From assembly GCA_934247225.1 (NCBI GenBank), contig CAKQJE010000030.1:1-25613 (forward strand): a stretch of 25,613 bases of DNA. The letters are read 5' to 3'. Below are positions 7,066 to 14,828 of this stretch, piece by piece. The notes under the pieces were generated by a model that was given only the letters and a program-made list of their open reading frames with translations, was not told the origin of the DNA and made no database searches. The DNA comes from an uncultured Clostridia bacterium. GTDB lineage: Bacteria; Bacillota; Clostridia; Christensenellales; Borkfalkiaceae. Every line of letters starts with the position of its first letter. Position 1 is the first letter of the stretch. The position numbers and the translations under genes are program-made.

Positions 7066-8511
7066 TCAGTCCTCGGTATGTTTGAGAACCGAAACGGCGT
7101 CCGTGATAGTTTTTTCGTAAGCTTCTTTGCCGTATTTATCGACTTCGGCTTTGTTCTTTTCGCCGTGAGTGAGACAGCCCGCGCCGCCTATACAGCCGTT
7201 GATACAAGCCATACCCTCGATAAAGTTCGCGTCCAGAAGATTTCTGTTCTTTTTCAAAAGCGCGATCTTACACTGCTCGATACCGTCGCAAACGCAGGGT
7301 TTAAGTTCGAAATCGGTAAGCCCCTGTTCCTTTACGGCTTCCGAAACGGCGTCCGAAAGTCCGCCCGTACGAGCGAAAATTCTGCCGTAATAAGAAGCGT
7401 TATCCAAAACGCCCTCTTCGAGCGTGGTTATATCGATATCTTTGCTGTCGAAAAGCGCTTGAAGTTCCTCGAACGTTAAAGCCACGTCCACGAACTCCTT
7501 GACTTTCTCTTTCTGAACCTCGGCTTTTTTCGCCGTGCAAGGTCCTATAAAGATAATCTTGCAAGGACTTTCGTTCTTTTTAAGATACTTCGCGATAGCC
7601 GCCATCGGCGACGGGTTGCTCGAAATAAACTGTTTGAGCTGCGGGAAATTCTTTTCGACGAAATCTACGAAAGCGGGGCAGCACGAGCTTGTCAAAAAGC
7701 CTTTTTCGGCAAGTTCTCTGGACTCGTCCAAAGCGACCATATCCGCGCCGAGCGCAGCTTCTATCACGGTGTGGAAACCGAGCTTTTTAAGACCCGTTAT
7801 AACCTGACCGAGCTTAGCGTAGCTGAACTGCGAGGAAATGGACGGAGCGACAACGGCGAATACCTTGTATTTCTCGTTGTTTTCGCTTTCCTTGATTATA
7901 TTTATCGCGTCGACGATAAACGATTTGTCGGTTATCGCGCCGAACGGACACTGATAAACGCAAGCTCCGCAGGAAATGCATTTGTTGTGGTCGATGCAAG
8001 CCTGTTTTTCCTCGCCCATAGAAATAGCGTTTACTTTGCAAGCCATTTCGCAGGGGCGTTTGTTGTTTCTTATCGCGTTGTAAGGGCAAACTTTGGAGCA
8101 TGCTCCGCACTCCTTGCAAAGCGATTTATCGATATGCGCGACGTGGTTTGAATCGAACGAAATCGCTCCGAAACGGCAGGCGTCGTTACAACGGTGAGCG
8201 AGACAGCCTCTGCACGCCGAGGAAACTTCGTAGCCGTTGACCGGGCATTCGTCACAGGCTATATCGATAACCTGAATAATTCCCGGATCGCCCTTCGCTC
8301 CGCTCATCGCAAACTTTACTCTTTCGCCTAAAATCGCCCTTTCCTTGTAAACGCAGCAGCGCATCGTGGGAACTTTCCCGGGGACGATTATCTTCGGGAT
8401 ATCCATAGATTCCTCGAAAAGCGTTCCTGCCCAGGCTTTGCGGGCAACTTCGCGAAGAACCTTATATTTGAGGTGTTGAACCCTCGTGTCGAATTTCTTG
8501 ATATTTTCCAT
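7066..8511 (-). CDS. Monomeric [FeFe] hydrogenase, group B type
   Basis: A cytosolic iron-only hydrogenase of 481 residues that should interconvert H2 with protons and electrons, with ferredoxin as the expected partner. Several cysteine-rich [4Fe-4S] motifs occupy about 85-195 (for example CKECGACSKVCP near 132 and CISCGACVYQCP near 178). The H-cluster domain follows with all ligands in place: TSSCCPAF (Cys277/278), GPCTAKKAE (Cys325) and EGMACINGCIGGAG (Cys436/440). GPC instead of MPC and Phe in place of Trp after the first motif fit group B rather than the well-studied group A enzymes. The HydEFG maturases needed for the cofactor are not in the window. It is the last gene of the redox cluster, 72 bp after the small ferredoxin gene with a terminator-like hairpin in between; GGAG six bases upstream supports the start. 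Confidence 0.9.
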   Translation of the reverse strand: MENIKKFDTRVQHLKYKVLREVARKAWAGTLFEESMDIPKIIVPGKVPTMRCCVYKERAILGERVKFAMSGAKGDPGIIQVIDIACDECPVNGYEVSSACRGCLAHRCNDACRFGAISFDSNHVAHIDKSLCKECGACSKVCPYNAIRNNKRPCEMACKVNAISMGEEKQACIDHNKCISCGACVYQCPFGAITDKSFIVDAINIIKESENNEKYKVFAVVAPSISSQFSYAKLGQVITGLKKLGFHTVIEAALGADMVALDESRELAEKGFLTSSCCPAFVDFVEKNFPQLKQFISSNPSPMAAIAKYLKKNESPCKIIFIGPCTAKKAEVQKEKVKEFVDVALTFEELQALFDSKDIDITTLEEGVLDNASYYGRIFARTGGLSDAVSEAVKEQGLTDFELKPCVCDGIEQCKIALLKKNRNLLDANFIEGMACINGCIGGAGCLTHGEKNKAEVDKYGKEAYEKTITDAVSVLKHTED

Positions 8512-8532
8512 CTTAACTCCGATTTACGAGCG

Positions 8533-8557
8533 AAAAACCCCGCTTTATTGCGCGAGG
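8533..8557 (-). terminator. Possible internal terminator before the hydrogenase gene
   Basis: On the minus strand a 6-bp stem (CCTCGC at 8552-8557 with GCGGGG at 8538-8543, one U-G pair) is followed by five T residues. It lies between the small ferredoxin gene and the hydrogenase gene and could reduce hydrogenase expression relative to the upstream genes. The stem is short. Confidence 0.4.
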
Positions 8558-8583
8558 CTTCGCTACTTAGCTATGTATTGTTT

Positions 8584-8826
8584 TTAAACTCTGGGAAGAA
8601 TCGATTCTTTGAAAAATTCGTCTACGTTTGCGGGATTTACCGAATGGAAATCGCCGTCGACCGTTACGCAGACGCCTTCCTGACATCTGCCCATGCAGAA
8701 CGTTCCCGAAAGCTCGACTTTATCGTCGATATTGTTTTTAACGATGAGATTTTTAAGCTCTTCTACAACCTGACGAGAGCCTTTGATGTGACAAGAACTG
8801 CCTATACAAACCGTAACTTTAACCAT
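8584..8826 (-). CDS. [2Fe-2S] thioredoxin-like ferredoxin
   Basis: A small electron carrier or subunit of 80 residues with the thioredoxin-like [2Fe-2S] fold found at the C-terminus of NuoE/HydC-type subunits. The cluster ligands are visible: Cys7 and Cys12 in CIGSSC, and Cys44 and Cys48 in CMGRC. The length fits a stand-alone domain. A clear AGAGGA lies upstream of the ATG. It sits directly before the hydrogenase gene. By analogy with multisubunit hydrogenases, where such a domain relays electrons from a flavin subunit, it may pass electrons between the Flx-Hdr complex, ferredoxin and the hydrogenase. That role is inferred from position only. Confidence 0.85.
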   Translation of the reverse strand: MVKVTVCIGSSCHIKGSRQVVEELKNLIVKNNIDDKVELSGTFCMGRCQEGVCVTVDGDFHSVNPANVDEFFKESILPRV

Positions 8827-8859
8827 AATTTTTTCCTCTGTTTAATTTTTTTAACGATT

Positions 8860-9192
8860 TCAGGCGTTTTTCGCCGAATCTTTTTCCGAACTCTTTTCGT
8901 CGAGTTTTTTGTTTCTGAAATAAATTATTATACCCGTCGTTACAAGCGCGAGATTGATGAAATAAAACGCGAAAGCGACCCAACCGAGAGGTTTAAGCGA
9001 ACCGTCGCCGAGAAGCGTGAATATCATTTTGAAGATACCCGCCACATAACCTGCCGCGATGAGCGACATAAAAAGCACGCTTGTTCCCTTTGCCGTGCGA
9101 GCCTTATACGCCCTGATAATGTTAAAAGGCCAGGACGCCCCGAAGCAAATCAGAAACGTGATTTCGCAAATCGTTGCCAATGTTCCGTACAT
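8860..9192 (-). CDS. Small PQ-loop/SemiSWEET-like membrane protein
   Basis: A 110-residue membrane protein with three predicted helices (about 5-25, 40-62, 70-93) and a charged C-terminal tail rich in Lys/Glu/Ser. The first helix is followed by IIRAYKARTAKGTSVLFM, which matches the pattern of PQ-loop/SemiSWEET half-transporters, with WP where Pro-Gln is usual. It lies between the fumarate reductase flavoprotein gene (35 bp) and the small ferredoxin gene (33 bp), so it is co-transcribed with them. It has no histidine at all, which argues against its being a haem-b membrane anchor of the fumarate reductase. It could move a metabolite linked to the pathway, but the substrate is unknown. Confidence 0.7.
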   Translation of the reverse strand: MYGTLATICEITFLICFGASWPFNIIRAYKARTAKGTSVLFMSLIAAGYVAGIFKMIFTLLGDGSLKPLGWVAFAFYFINLALVTTGIIIYFRNKKLDEKSSEKDSAKNA

Positions 9193-9227
9193 AATTAAGT
9201 TTTCTCCTGTTTTTCCTGTTTTATTTT

Positions 9228-10835
9228 TTACATATCCTTGCGGGTGTAATCGGGAAGGACCTGCGGCGAAAGCTTTTCGGGCTTTATCCCCGCTTTTTCA
9301 AGTTCTTTCTCGAAATTACCGACGTGTTCAAGCGTAAGCTTGCCCGTTTTAACCGTTTTGGATTTTTCCGCCGCGGAAAGCCCCGCGTCTCTTCCGAAAA
9401 CGATTACGTCGAGAAGCGAATTGCCCATAAGACGATTTCTGCCGTGAATTCCTCCGACGGCTTCGCCCGCAACGAACAGGTTTTCCACCTTCGTCGTTTC
9501 GCAAGTGTCGTTTATGTCTATACCGCCGTTCTGATAATGAAGGGTGGGATAAACCAATATAGGCTCTTTTCTTATATCGATGCCGTATTTTTCGAACATA
9601 CGATACATCGCGGGTATTCTCTTTAAAATAGTACCCTCGCCGCCGATTTTTTCGATCATCGGCGTGTCGAGCCAGACGCCTTCGCCGTCCGTCGTTTTAA
9701 CGCTGTTGCCGCGTTTTTTGCATTCTCTTATGATCGAAGCCGCGGTTACGTCTCTCGTTTCGAGAGAATAAACGAAAGCTTCGCCGTTTTTATTGACAAG
9801 CTGAGCGCCGAGCGAACGCACCTTTTCGGTAACGAGCGCGCCGAAAACCTGAGTAGGCTCAGCAACGCCCGTGGGATGATACTGCAACGTGTCGGCGTAA
9901 AGAAGTTTCGCGCCCGCGCGGTAAGCAAGGACAAGTCCGTCCGCAGTCGCGCCGTAATGGTTGCTCGTTGGGAAACCCTGATAATGAAGTCTGCCCGCGC
10001 CGCCCGTGGCGATGATAACGGTCTTAGCTTTGGCAACGAGAATTTCTTCCGTTTCCATATTCATAAGCACCGCGCCCGCCGCTTTGCCGTTTTCGTCTTT
10101 GATTATTTCTATCGCCGCAGTGAAATCGACGACGGGAATACCTCTGTTTAAAACCTCGTCGCGAAGTGTTCTCATTATCTCCGCGCCCGAATAGTCCTTA
10201 CAAGCGTGCATTCTCTTTCTCGAAGTGCCGCCGCCGTGCGTGGTTATCATATTTCCGTTCTCGTCCTTATCGAACATAACGCCGAGGTCAGAAAGCCATT
10301 TTATCGCCGACGGAGCTTCGTAAACAAGCTTTTTCAAAAGCTCGGGTTTCGCGGCAAAATGTCCGCCGCCGAACGCGTCGAGATAATGTATCGCGGGGCT
10401 GTCGTTTTCCTTATCCGCCGCCTGAATTCCGCCTTCCGCCATCATCGTGTTGGCGTCGCCGATACGGAGCTTGGTCACGATCATAACTTTCGCGCCCGCG
10501 TTCGAAGCGGTGATCGCCGCGGAAGAACCCGCGCCGCCGCCGCCGATAATCAAAACGTCGGTTTCGTAATCGGGATGTTCGAGGTCGACCTTTAAACCGA
10601 GCGTTCTCGATTTACCCTGCAAGAGGGCGGCAAGTTCGTGAAGCACCTTATCTCCCTTGTTTTCTCCGACTTTAAGCGTTTCGTACGCCGACTCGATATA
10701 ATCGGGGTGATTTTCTTTTAAAACCGCGTCTTTTTCTTCCGCCGTCATTCTCGGGAAAAGCGTTTTAAGACGTTCTTCTCTCGTCGCTTCGACTTTTTTC
10801 ATCGAGGATAACTGTTCGTCTGTATATCTGTACAT
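9228..10835 (-). CDS. frdA: Fumarate reductase flavoprotein subunit (soluble type)
   Basis: The FAD subunit expected to reduce fumarate to succinate, 535 residues. A family-atypical N-terminal helix-rich region (1-90) precedes the dinucleotide fold VLIIGGGGAGSSAAITASNA (about 94-113). Catalytic and substrate-binding landmarks follow: the HGGGTSRKR loop near 205, QYHPTG near 315 and GRNRLMGNSLLD near 480. Where covalent-FAD enzymes have His (S-H-T before the A-x-GG motif), this protein has Asn (ANTMMAEGG), so the FAD should be non-covalent, as in soluble enzymes such as the methanogen thiol:fumarate reductase. L-aspartate oxidase (NadB) is related, but the adjacent iron-sulfur subunit gene (10 bp upstream) and the fumarase/malate dehydrogenase context favour fumarate reductase. 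A strong GGAGG lies before the ATG. Confidence 0.85.
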   Translation of the reverse strand: MYRYTDEQLSSMKKVEATREERLKTLFPRMTAEEKDAVLKENHPDYIESAYETLKVGENKGDKVLHELAALLQGKSRTLGLKVDLEHPDYETDVLIIGGGGAGSSAAITASNAGAKVMIVTKLRIGDANTMMAEGGIQAADKENDSPAIHYLDAFGGGHFAAKPELLKKLVYEAPSAIKWLSDLGVMFDKDENGNMITTHGGGTSRKRMHACKDYSGAEIMRTLRDEVLNRGIPVVDFTAAIEIIKDENGKAAGAVLMNMETEEILVAKAKTVIIATGGAGRLHYQGFPTSNHYGATADGLVLAYRAGAKLLYADTLQYHPTGVAEPTQVFGALVTEKVRSLGAQLVNKNGEAFVYSLETRDVTAASIIRECKKRGNSVKTTDGEGVWLDTPMIEKIGGEGTILKRIPAMYRMFEKYGIDIRKEPILVYPTLHYQNGGIDINDTCETTKVENLFVAGEAVGGIHGRNRLMGNSLLDVIVFGRDAGLSAAEKSKTVKTGKLTLEHVGNFEKELEKAGIKPEKLSPQVLPDYTRKDM

Positions 10836-10845
10836 AAGTTCCTCC

Positions 10846-11520
10846 TCACTTCTCTATTTCTCTGTTGTTGTAAAGCTCTTTCATTTCGCTAAGCGGCTTG
10901 TTCATAATATCTTCCATAAGCTTCGCGAAATCGCCCTCTTCGATCTCGGCAACTCTCTTTTCGAGGTGCTTGCATTCGGGAGCGATGTATTTTCCGTAAA
11001 GTCTTCTCGCGAGTTCCGCAACCTGCGGATGAGAAATCCCCGCAGGGCAACGGGACGAGCAGACTCCGCACATAACGCAGTCGAAACTCTCCTCGGCGCA
11101 CTTTTTATATTCGCCTCTCTGAGCGTAGGCGATATACTGCATAACGTTAAGCCCTTGCGTGCAGGCTTTCGTGCAGGCGTTGCAGCCGATACAGGAATAA
11201 ATTTCGGGATAAAGCTGCATCATTATCTGCTCGGTCGGTTTGATTTTCTCTATATCGTAAACCTGTTTTACGAGCGGGAAGAACGGAAGCGTCGCAACGT
11301 ACATACCCTCTTCGACCTGCTGCTGGCAGGCAAGGCAGGTTTTGAGCTGCTGAACGCCCTTTATACGATAAATCGTCGCGCAGGCTCCGCAAAATCCGTT
11401 TCTGCAACCGCAACCTCTGACGAGTTTATAACCGGCGTACTCCATAGCCTTCATTATCGTAAGGCTTTCGGGTACTTCGTATTTTTTACCGAAAAAATAA
11501 ACGTTTACTGTTTTTTCCAT
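10846..11520 (-). CDS. frdB: Fumarate reductase iron-sulfur subunit (soluble type)
   Basis: The electron-transfer subunit for the flavoprotein that follows, 224 residues. The N-terminal ferredoxin domain binds [2Fe-2S] (Cys37, 39, 44, 47, 62 region: GCGCRNGFCGAC and CLAC). The C-terminal half binds two [4Fe-4S] clusters (CIGCNACTKAC at 110-120; CVMCGVCSSRC at 148-158). Second-cluster spacing is ferredoxin-like and does not follow the [3Fe-4S] pattern of membrane enzymes. It resembles the N-terminal two-thirds of methanogen TfrB but lacks the C-terminal CCG (HdrB-like) domain, which here is supplied by a separate hdrB in the same operon. I start at the ATG at 11518-11520 because AAGGAG lies seven bases upstream; an in-frame ATG twelve codons earlier overlaps the previous gene and has no such site. 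Confidence 0.85.
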   Translation of the reverse strand: MEKTVNVYFFGKKYEVPESLTIMKAMEYAGYKLVRGCGCRNGFCGACATIYRIKGVQQLKTCLACQQQVEEGMYVATLPFFPLVKQVYDIEKIKPTEQIMMQLYPEIYSCIGCNACTKACTQGLNVMQYIAYAQRGEYKKCAEESFDCVMCGVCSSRCPAGISHPQVAELARRLYGKYIAPECKHLEKRVAEIEEGDFAKLMEDIMNKPLSEMKELYNNREIEK

Positions 11521-11530
11521 TTTTCGCTCC

Positions 11531-12358
11531 TTAATATTCGGGTGGAAGCTCGTCAAGCTCGTCCATTCTGAAAACGGGTCCGTCCTTGCAGACGAATTTA
11601 TCCCCGACGTTGCATCTGCCGCATTTGCCTATGCCGCATTTCATTCTCAGTTCAAGCGTGGTGTAAACTCTTTCCTTGGAAAATCCGAGTTCTAAAAGCC
11701 CCGCGAGAGTGAATTTAATCATTATCGGAGGTCCGCAAAGTACCGCCGTCATCGAAGGATCAAGATTAAGCTCTTTTACGTAAGCGGGAACAAATCCTAC
11801 GTGTCCGTCCCAACCGTCCTCGGGGCGGTCGATCGTGAGATAAACTTCGAAATCGGGTTCGCTAGCCCATTCGGTTTGTATCTCTTCTATATCCACGAGG
11901 TCTTCTTTGCTCCTCGCGCCGTAAACCACGACTACTTTGCCGTAATTTTTTCTGTAATGTCTTATGTAATTTATAACCGAACGGAGCGGAGCGAGACCGA
12001 TACCGCCCGCGATGAAGAGCATATCCTTACCCTTGAAATCGCCCTCGACGGGGAAATTTTTTCCGTAAGGTCCTCTCACGGTTATTTCCTGCCCGACTTC
12101 GAGCGAGTGGATAACTTCCGTTACGCAACCGCATTTTTTAATGGAAAATTCCATAAATTCTTCGTTCGTGGGAGACGAGGTTATCGAAAACATACACTCG
12201 CCCGCGCCCGGAACGGAGACCATCGCGCACTGACCGGGCATATGCTCGAAAAGTTTCTTTCCGTCGCGCCCGACAACTCTGAACGTCTTAACGTCCGCCG
12301 TGTCCTTTCTTATATCGGTTATAACGCCGATGTTCGGAATGAGATTTTCGTTTATCAC
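11531..12358 (-). CDS. flxA: FlxA: FAD/NAD(H)-binding subunit of the Flx-Hdr complex
   Basis: A 275-residue reductase of the ferredoxin-NADP reductase family, close to sulfhydrogenase gamma and AsrB subunits. It should take electrons from NAD(P)H and feed them to the iron-sulfur subunits. The FAD-binding beta-barrel occupies 1-110 (SITSSP near 58), the nucleotide-binding fold follows with FIAGGIGLAPLRSV (115-128) and LCGPPIMI (207-214), and the C-terminus binds a [2Fe-2S] cluster through CGIGKCGRC and a later Cys (241, 246, 249, 257). Its start codon overlaps the stop of flxB by 4 bp. In the flxABCD-hdrABC loci known from Desulfovibrio and many anaerobes this subunit oxidises NADH for flavin-based electron bifurcation by HdrA. 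NADH versus NADPH preference cannot be fixed by eye. Confidence 0.88.
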   Translation of the reverse strand: MINENLIPNIGVITDIRKDTADVKTFRVVGRDGKKLFEHMPGQCAMVSVPGAGECMFSITSSPTNEEFMEFSIKKCGCVTEVIHSLEVGQEITVRGPYGKNFPVEGDFKGKDMLFIAGGIGLAPLRSVINYIRHYRKNYGKVVVVYGARSKEDLVDIEEIQTEWASEPDFEVYLTIDRPEDGWDGHVGFVPAYVKELNLDPSMTAVLCGPPIMIKFTLAGLLELGFSKERVYTTLELRMKCGIGKCGRCNVGDKFVCKDGPVFRMDELDELPPEY

Positions 12359-13386
12359 TTATTTTCTCCTCCTATTTTCTTAACGACTTTGATAATATTC
12401 AGGTGCTGGGGGCATTTGTTTACGCATCTGCCGCAACCCACGCACGAATACATTCCGTACTGCGAGGGATAATAAACGAGCTTGTGCATAAATCTCTGAC
12501 GATATCTCTGCATCTGCGTCGTTCTCGAATTCGCCGCCGCCATCTGCGTGAAATCGGAATACATGCACGAATCCCAGCAACGGAAACGGATAATGTCCTT
12601 ATTGGTTTCGAAATCTCTTATATCGAAGCACTGACAGGTGGGGCATACGAACGTACACGCGCCGCACCCTAAGCATGCTTCCGACAGCTCGTTCCAGACG
12701 GGAAGATTGAAAAGCTCGTTGAGATTTTCGGGCTTGAAACGGGATAAATCGAGGTCGGAATAAGGCAATTTCGCGATTTTCGCTTTGATTTCTTCCTTAT
12801 TCTTTTCTACTTTTTCTTCGTCCGCCTTATCCGCTTTTTCCGCGAATTCCTCCGCAAGCGCAAGGACTTTTTCGCCCTTTTCGGTGAGAGCCGTCATATA
12901 AAGGTAATCGCCGATAACGCTGCAAGTTCCGTCCCCTCCGGGAGCGGAAGCGTCTATGCCGAAAGCCTTGCAGAAACAACTGTTTTCGGGATCGTTGCAG
13001 CTGAGCGTGAATATAATTCCCGCGTCTCTTCTCGCTTTGTAATAAGTGTCGACGGGTTCTTGCAAAAATACGTTGTCAAGCACCGAAAACGCTTTGTAAT
13101 CGCATGCTTTAACGCCGAACACGAGATAAGGTTCTTTCTCCTCTCTCACGTCCTCTATGCTGAGCGATTTTCCTTCCCTTTTGAACTTCATCATATTTTC
13201 GCTCTGCGGGAAGAATACGTTCTTAGGCGATCTTGCCGTTTTCAATCTGTCTATATCATACTCCGCGCCTTTTTTGTAGTAACCGAAATTTACCTGTTCT
13301 CCGCTTTTAAGCGGCATAAAAAGCGGCATATCGTCGCTGATTTTATCGAACAACGCGCGAAGATTTTCTCTTTTGATTTTTATCAT
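12355..13386 (-). CDS. flxB: FlxB: 4Fe-4S dicluster subunit of the Flx-Hdr complex
   Basis: A 343-residue iron-sulfur protein of the AsrA / sulfhydrogenase-beta family. The N-terminal 230 residues form the family's own domain (VKACDYKAF near 93; SCNDPENSCFC near 129-139). Two [4Fe-4S] motifs follow: CLGCGACTFVCPTCQC (238-253) and CVGCGRCVNKCP (315-326). A Lys/Glu-rich insertion at about 180-205 is predicted to be a surface helix. The role is to pass electrons between FlxA and the rest of the complex. One base separates it from flxC, and it overlaps flxA by 4 bp, so it is tightly co-translated. The AsrA label would imply sulfite reduction, but no sulfite reductase catalytic subunit (AsrC) is present; the neighbours identify this as a Flx component. 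Confidence 0.85.
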   Translation of the reverse strand: MIKIKRENLRALFDKISDDMPLFMPLKSGEQVNFGYYKKGAEYDIDRLKTARSPKNVFFPQSENMMKFKREGKSLSIEDVREEKEPYLVFGVKACDYKAFSVLDNVFLQEPVDTYYKARRDAGIIFTLSCNDPENSCFCKAFGIDASAPGGDGTCSVIGDYLYMTALTEKGEKVLALAEEFAEKADKADEEKVEKNKEEIKAKIAKLPYSDLDLSRFKPENLNELFNLPVWNELSEACLGCGACTFVCPTCQCFDIRDFETNKDIIRFRCWDSCMYSDFTQMAAANSRTTQMQRYRQRFMHKLVYYPSQYGMYSCVGCGRCVNKCPQHLNIIKVVKKIGGENK

Positions 13387-13387
13387 A

Positions 13388-14371
13388 TCATTTTCCCTCC
13401 GTTAAGTTTACCGCCGCGACGGGGTCGAGGTCGTTTTCGGAATAGGAAGTGAGCGGGGTTTTGCCTTCGCTCGTTTCGCCCGCCATATAATCGCCGTAAA
13501 GGGTGTCTATATCCTTTATGAACTTTCTGTTTAAAAGATGAAGCGGTATTCTCTCGGGGCATACTCTCGAACATTCGCCGCAGTCGGTACATCTGCCCGC
13601 AACGTGGAACGCTCTTATGATATGATAGAGACTTTCTTCGAAATCGACGTCGTTTGCCTTCGCCGCGATACCCGACTTGGGGTTATCGAACACGCATTTG
13701 ACGCACGAACAAGCGGGGCAGACGTTTCTGCACGCGTTGCATCTTATGCATCTCGAAAGTTCGCCTTTCCAGAAAGCGTATCTTTCGTCGGGCGTCATGG
13801 CCTCTAAGCGTTGTACCTCGGAAAATCTGTCGTCCGCGGTTTCTTTCATTTCGTTCACGACTATCGTTTCGTCCGAAACGACGAACTTTTTACCCTTGCA
13901 GGTAAGGCACTTTTCGAGAAGAACCTCTTTTTTGTTTACTTTCTTTTCGCCGTCAAGGTTAATAAGCGTCGCGGTTTCGTAGTCCGTTAAAGCTCCCGTT
14001 AAATTCTTAACGCCGAGTTTTTCGGCTTTATATACGTCGAGTTTACCCTGGCATTCCACGCCTATAACGATTATTTTTTCGCGTTCTATTCTATGCTCTT
14101 TTACGAGCTGATTGAAGCTGTAAGTGTCGCAAGGCTTCAAAAACACCGCCGTTTTGCCTTCTTTTTTGCTTACGGCAATGAGATATTTGGATAAATTCGC
14201 GCCGCAGAAATCGTTATACACGAAGTTTTCGAGGCTCTTTTCGTCCGAGAAAGTCGCGGGCGAGGGGTCGTAATCGAACTCGCCTTTCGTCCAGCCGACT
14301 ACTCTTGCCGCTTCGCCGCTTTTTAAAAGTTCGGCGGCTCTTTGGGTAAGTTTCTTTTCAAGTTCGGTCAT
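13388..14371 (-). CDS. flxC: FlxC: 4Fe-4S dicluster subunit of the Flx-Hdr complex
   Basis: A 327-residue iron-sulfur protein with an N-terminal domain like that of the F420-hydrogenase/formate dehydrogenase beta family (FLKPCDTYSFNQLV near 78, then VIGVECQGK near 103) and two C-terminal [4Fe-4S] motifs (CIRCNACRNVCPACSC at 208-223; CTDCGECSRVCP at 261-272). A further Cys pair, CLTCKGKK, lies at 155-158. The last 30 residues are a hydrophilic tail. Four bases separate it from flxD and one base from flxB. In flxABCD clusters this subunit bridges the NADH-oxidising part to the FlxD/HdrA core. F420 chemistry is not implied, since no F420-specific partner is present. Confidence 0.82.
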   Translation of the reverse strand: MTELEKKLTQRAAELLKSGEAARVVGWTKGEFDYDPSPATFSDEKSLENFVYNDFCGANLSKYLIAVSKKEGKTAVFLKPCDTYSFNQLVKEHRIEREKIIVIGVECQGKLDVYKAEKLGVKNLTGALTDYETATLINLDGEKKVNKKEVLLEKCLTCKGKKFVVSDETIVVNEMKETADDRFSEVQRLEAMTPDERYAFWKGELSRCIRCNACRNVCPACSCVKCVFDNPKSGIAAKANDVDFEESLYHIIRAFHVAGRCTDCGECSRVCPERIPLHLLNRKFIKDIDTLYGDYMAGETSEGKTPLTSYSENDLDPVAAVNLTEGK

Positions 14372-14375
14372 ATTC

Positions 14376-14828
14376 TCACTCCCCCTTTACTCTCAGGTCG
14401 CTCAGTCTCTTGTTTTCGCCGAGTGCGGCAACCTGTTTCACGAAATCGTTCATGACCGCGGAGAACTTCGCGCCTTCCGCCGCCGAAACCCATTCCACTC
14501 TCGTTCTCTCTTTTTCTATGCCGAGATAATCGAGGAAAGAAAACAGAAGAGACATTCTTCTTCTCGTGTAATAGTTACCCGTTACATAGTGGCAGTCGCC
14601 CGGATGGCAACCGCAAAGGATAACGCCGTCCGCGCCTCTCTGGAAAGCTTTAAGCACGAATATGGGGTTTACTCTGCACGAGCAGGGTACTCTTATTATC
14701 TTTACGTTAGCGGGATAAGAAAGTCTGCTCGATCCTGCGAGATCTGCGCCCGCGTAAGAACACCAATTGCAACAAAACGCAACGATATTCGGCGTGAATT
14801 CGCCGTTTTTTTCGTTTACTTCCTGCAT
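14376..14828 (-). CDS. flxD: FlxD: MvhD-type [2Fe-2S] linker subunit
   Basis: A 150-residue MvhD/FlpD-family protein that carries electrons from a dehydrogenase module onto HdrA. The conserved cysteines are all present: FCCNWCSYAG (Cys19, 20, 23), PCSCRVNP (Cys49, 51) and CGCHPGDCHY (Cys72, 74, 79). The length is usual for the family (130-150). It overlaps the 3' end of hdrA by 13 bp, with GGAGG inside hdrA as its ribosome site, so the two are translationally coupled and likely bind each other. In methanogens this subunit joins the hydrogenase to Hdr; here its partners are FlxABC instead. Confidence 0.92.
   Translation of the reverse strand: MQEVNEKNGEFTPNIVAFCCNWCSYAGADLAGSSRLSYPANVKIIRVPCSCRVNPIFVLKAFQRGADGVILCGCHPGDCHYVTGNYYTRRRMSLLFSFLDYLGIEKERTRVEWVSAAEGAKFSAVMNDFVKQVAALGENKRLSDLRVKGE

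Noticed and set aside
9228..10835. L-aspartate oxidase (NadB) instead of fumarate reductase
   Set aside because: The fold is shared, but the adjacent dedicated iron-sulfur subunit, the fumarase and malate dehydrogenase context and the absence of nadA/nadC favour fumarate reductase.
12355..13386. Anaerobic sulfite reductase subunit A (AsrA) as function
   Set aside because: The family resemblance is real, but no AsrC catalytic subunit is present and the gene lies inside a complete flx-hdr cluster.
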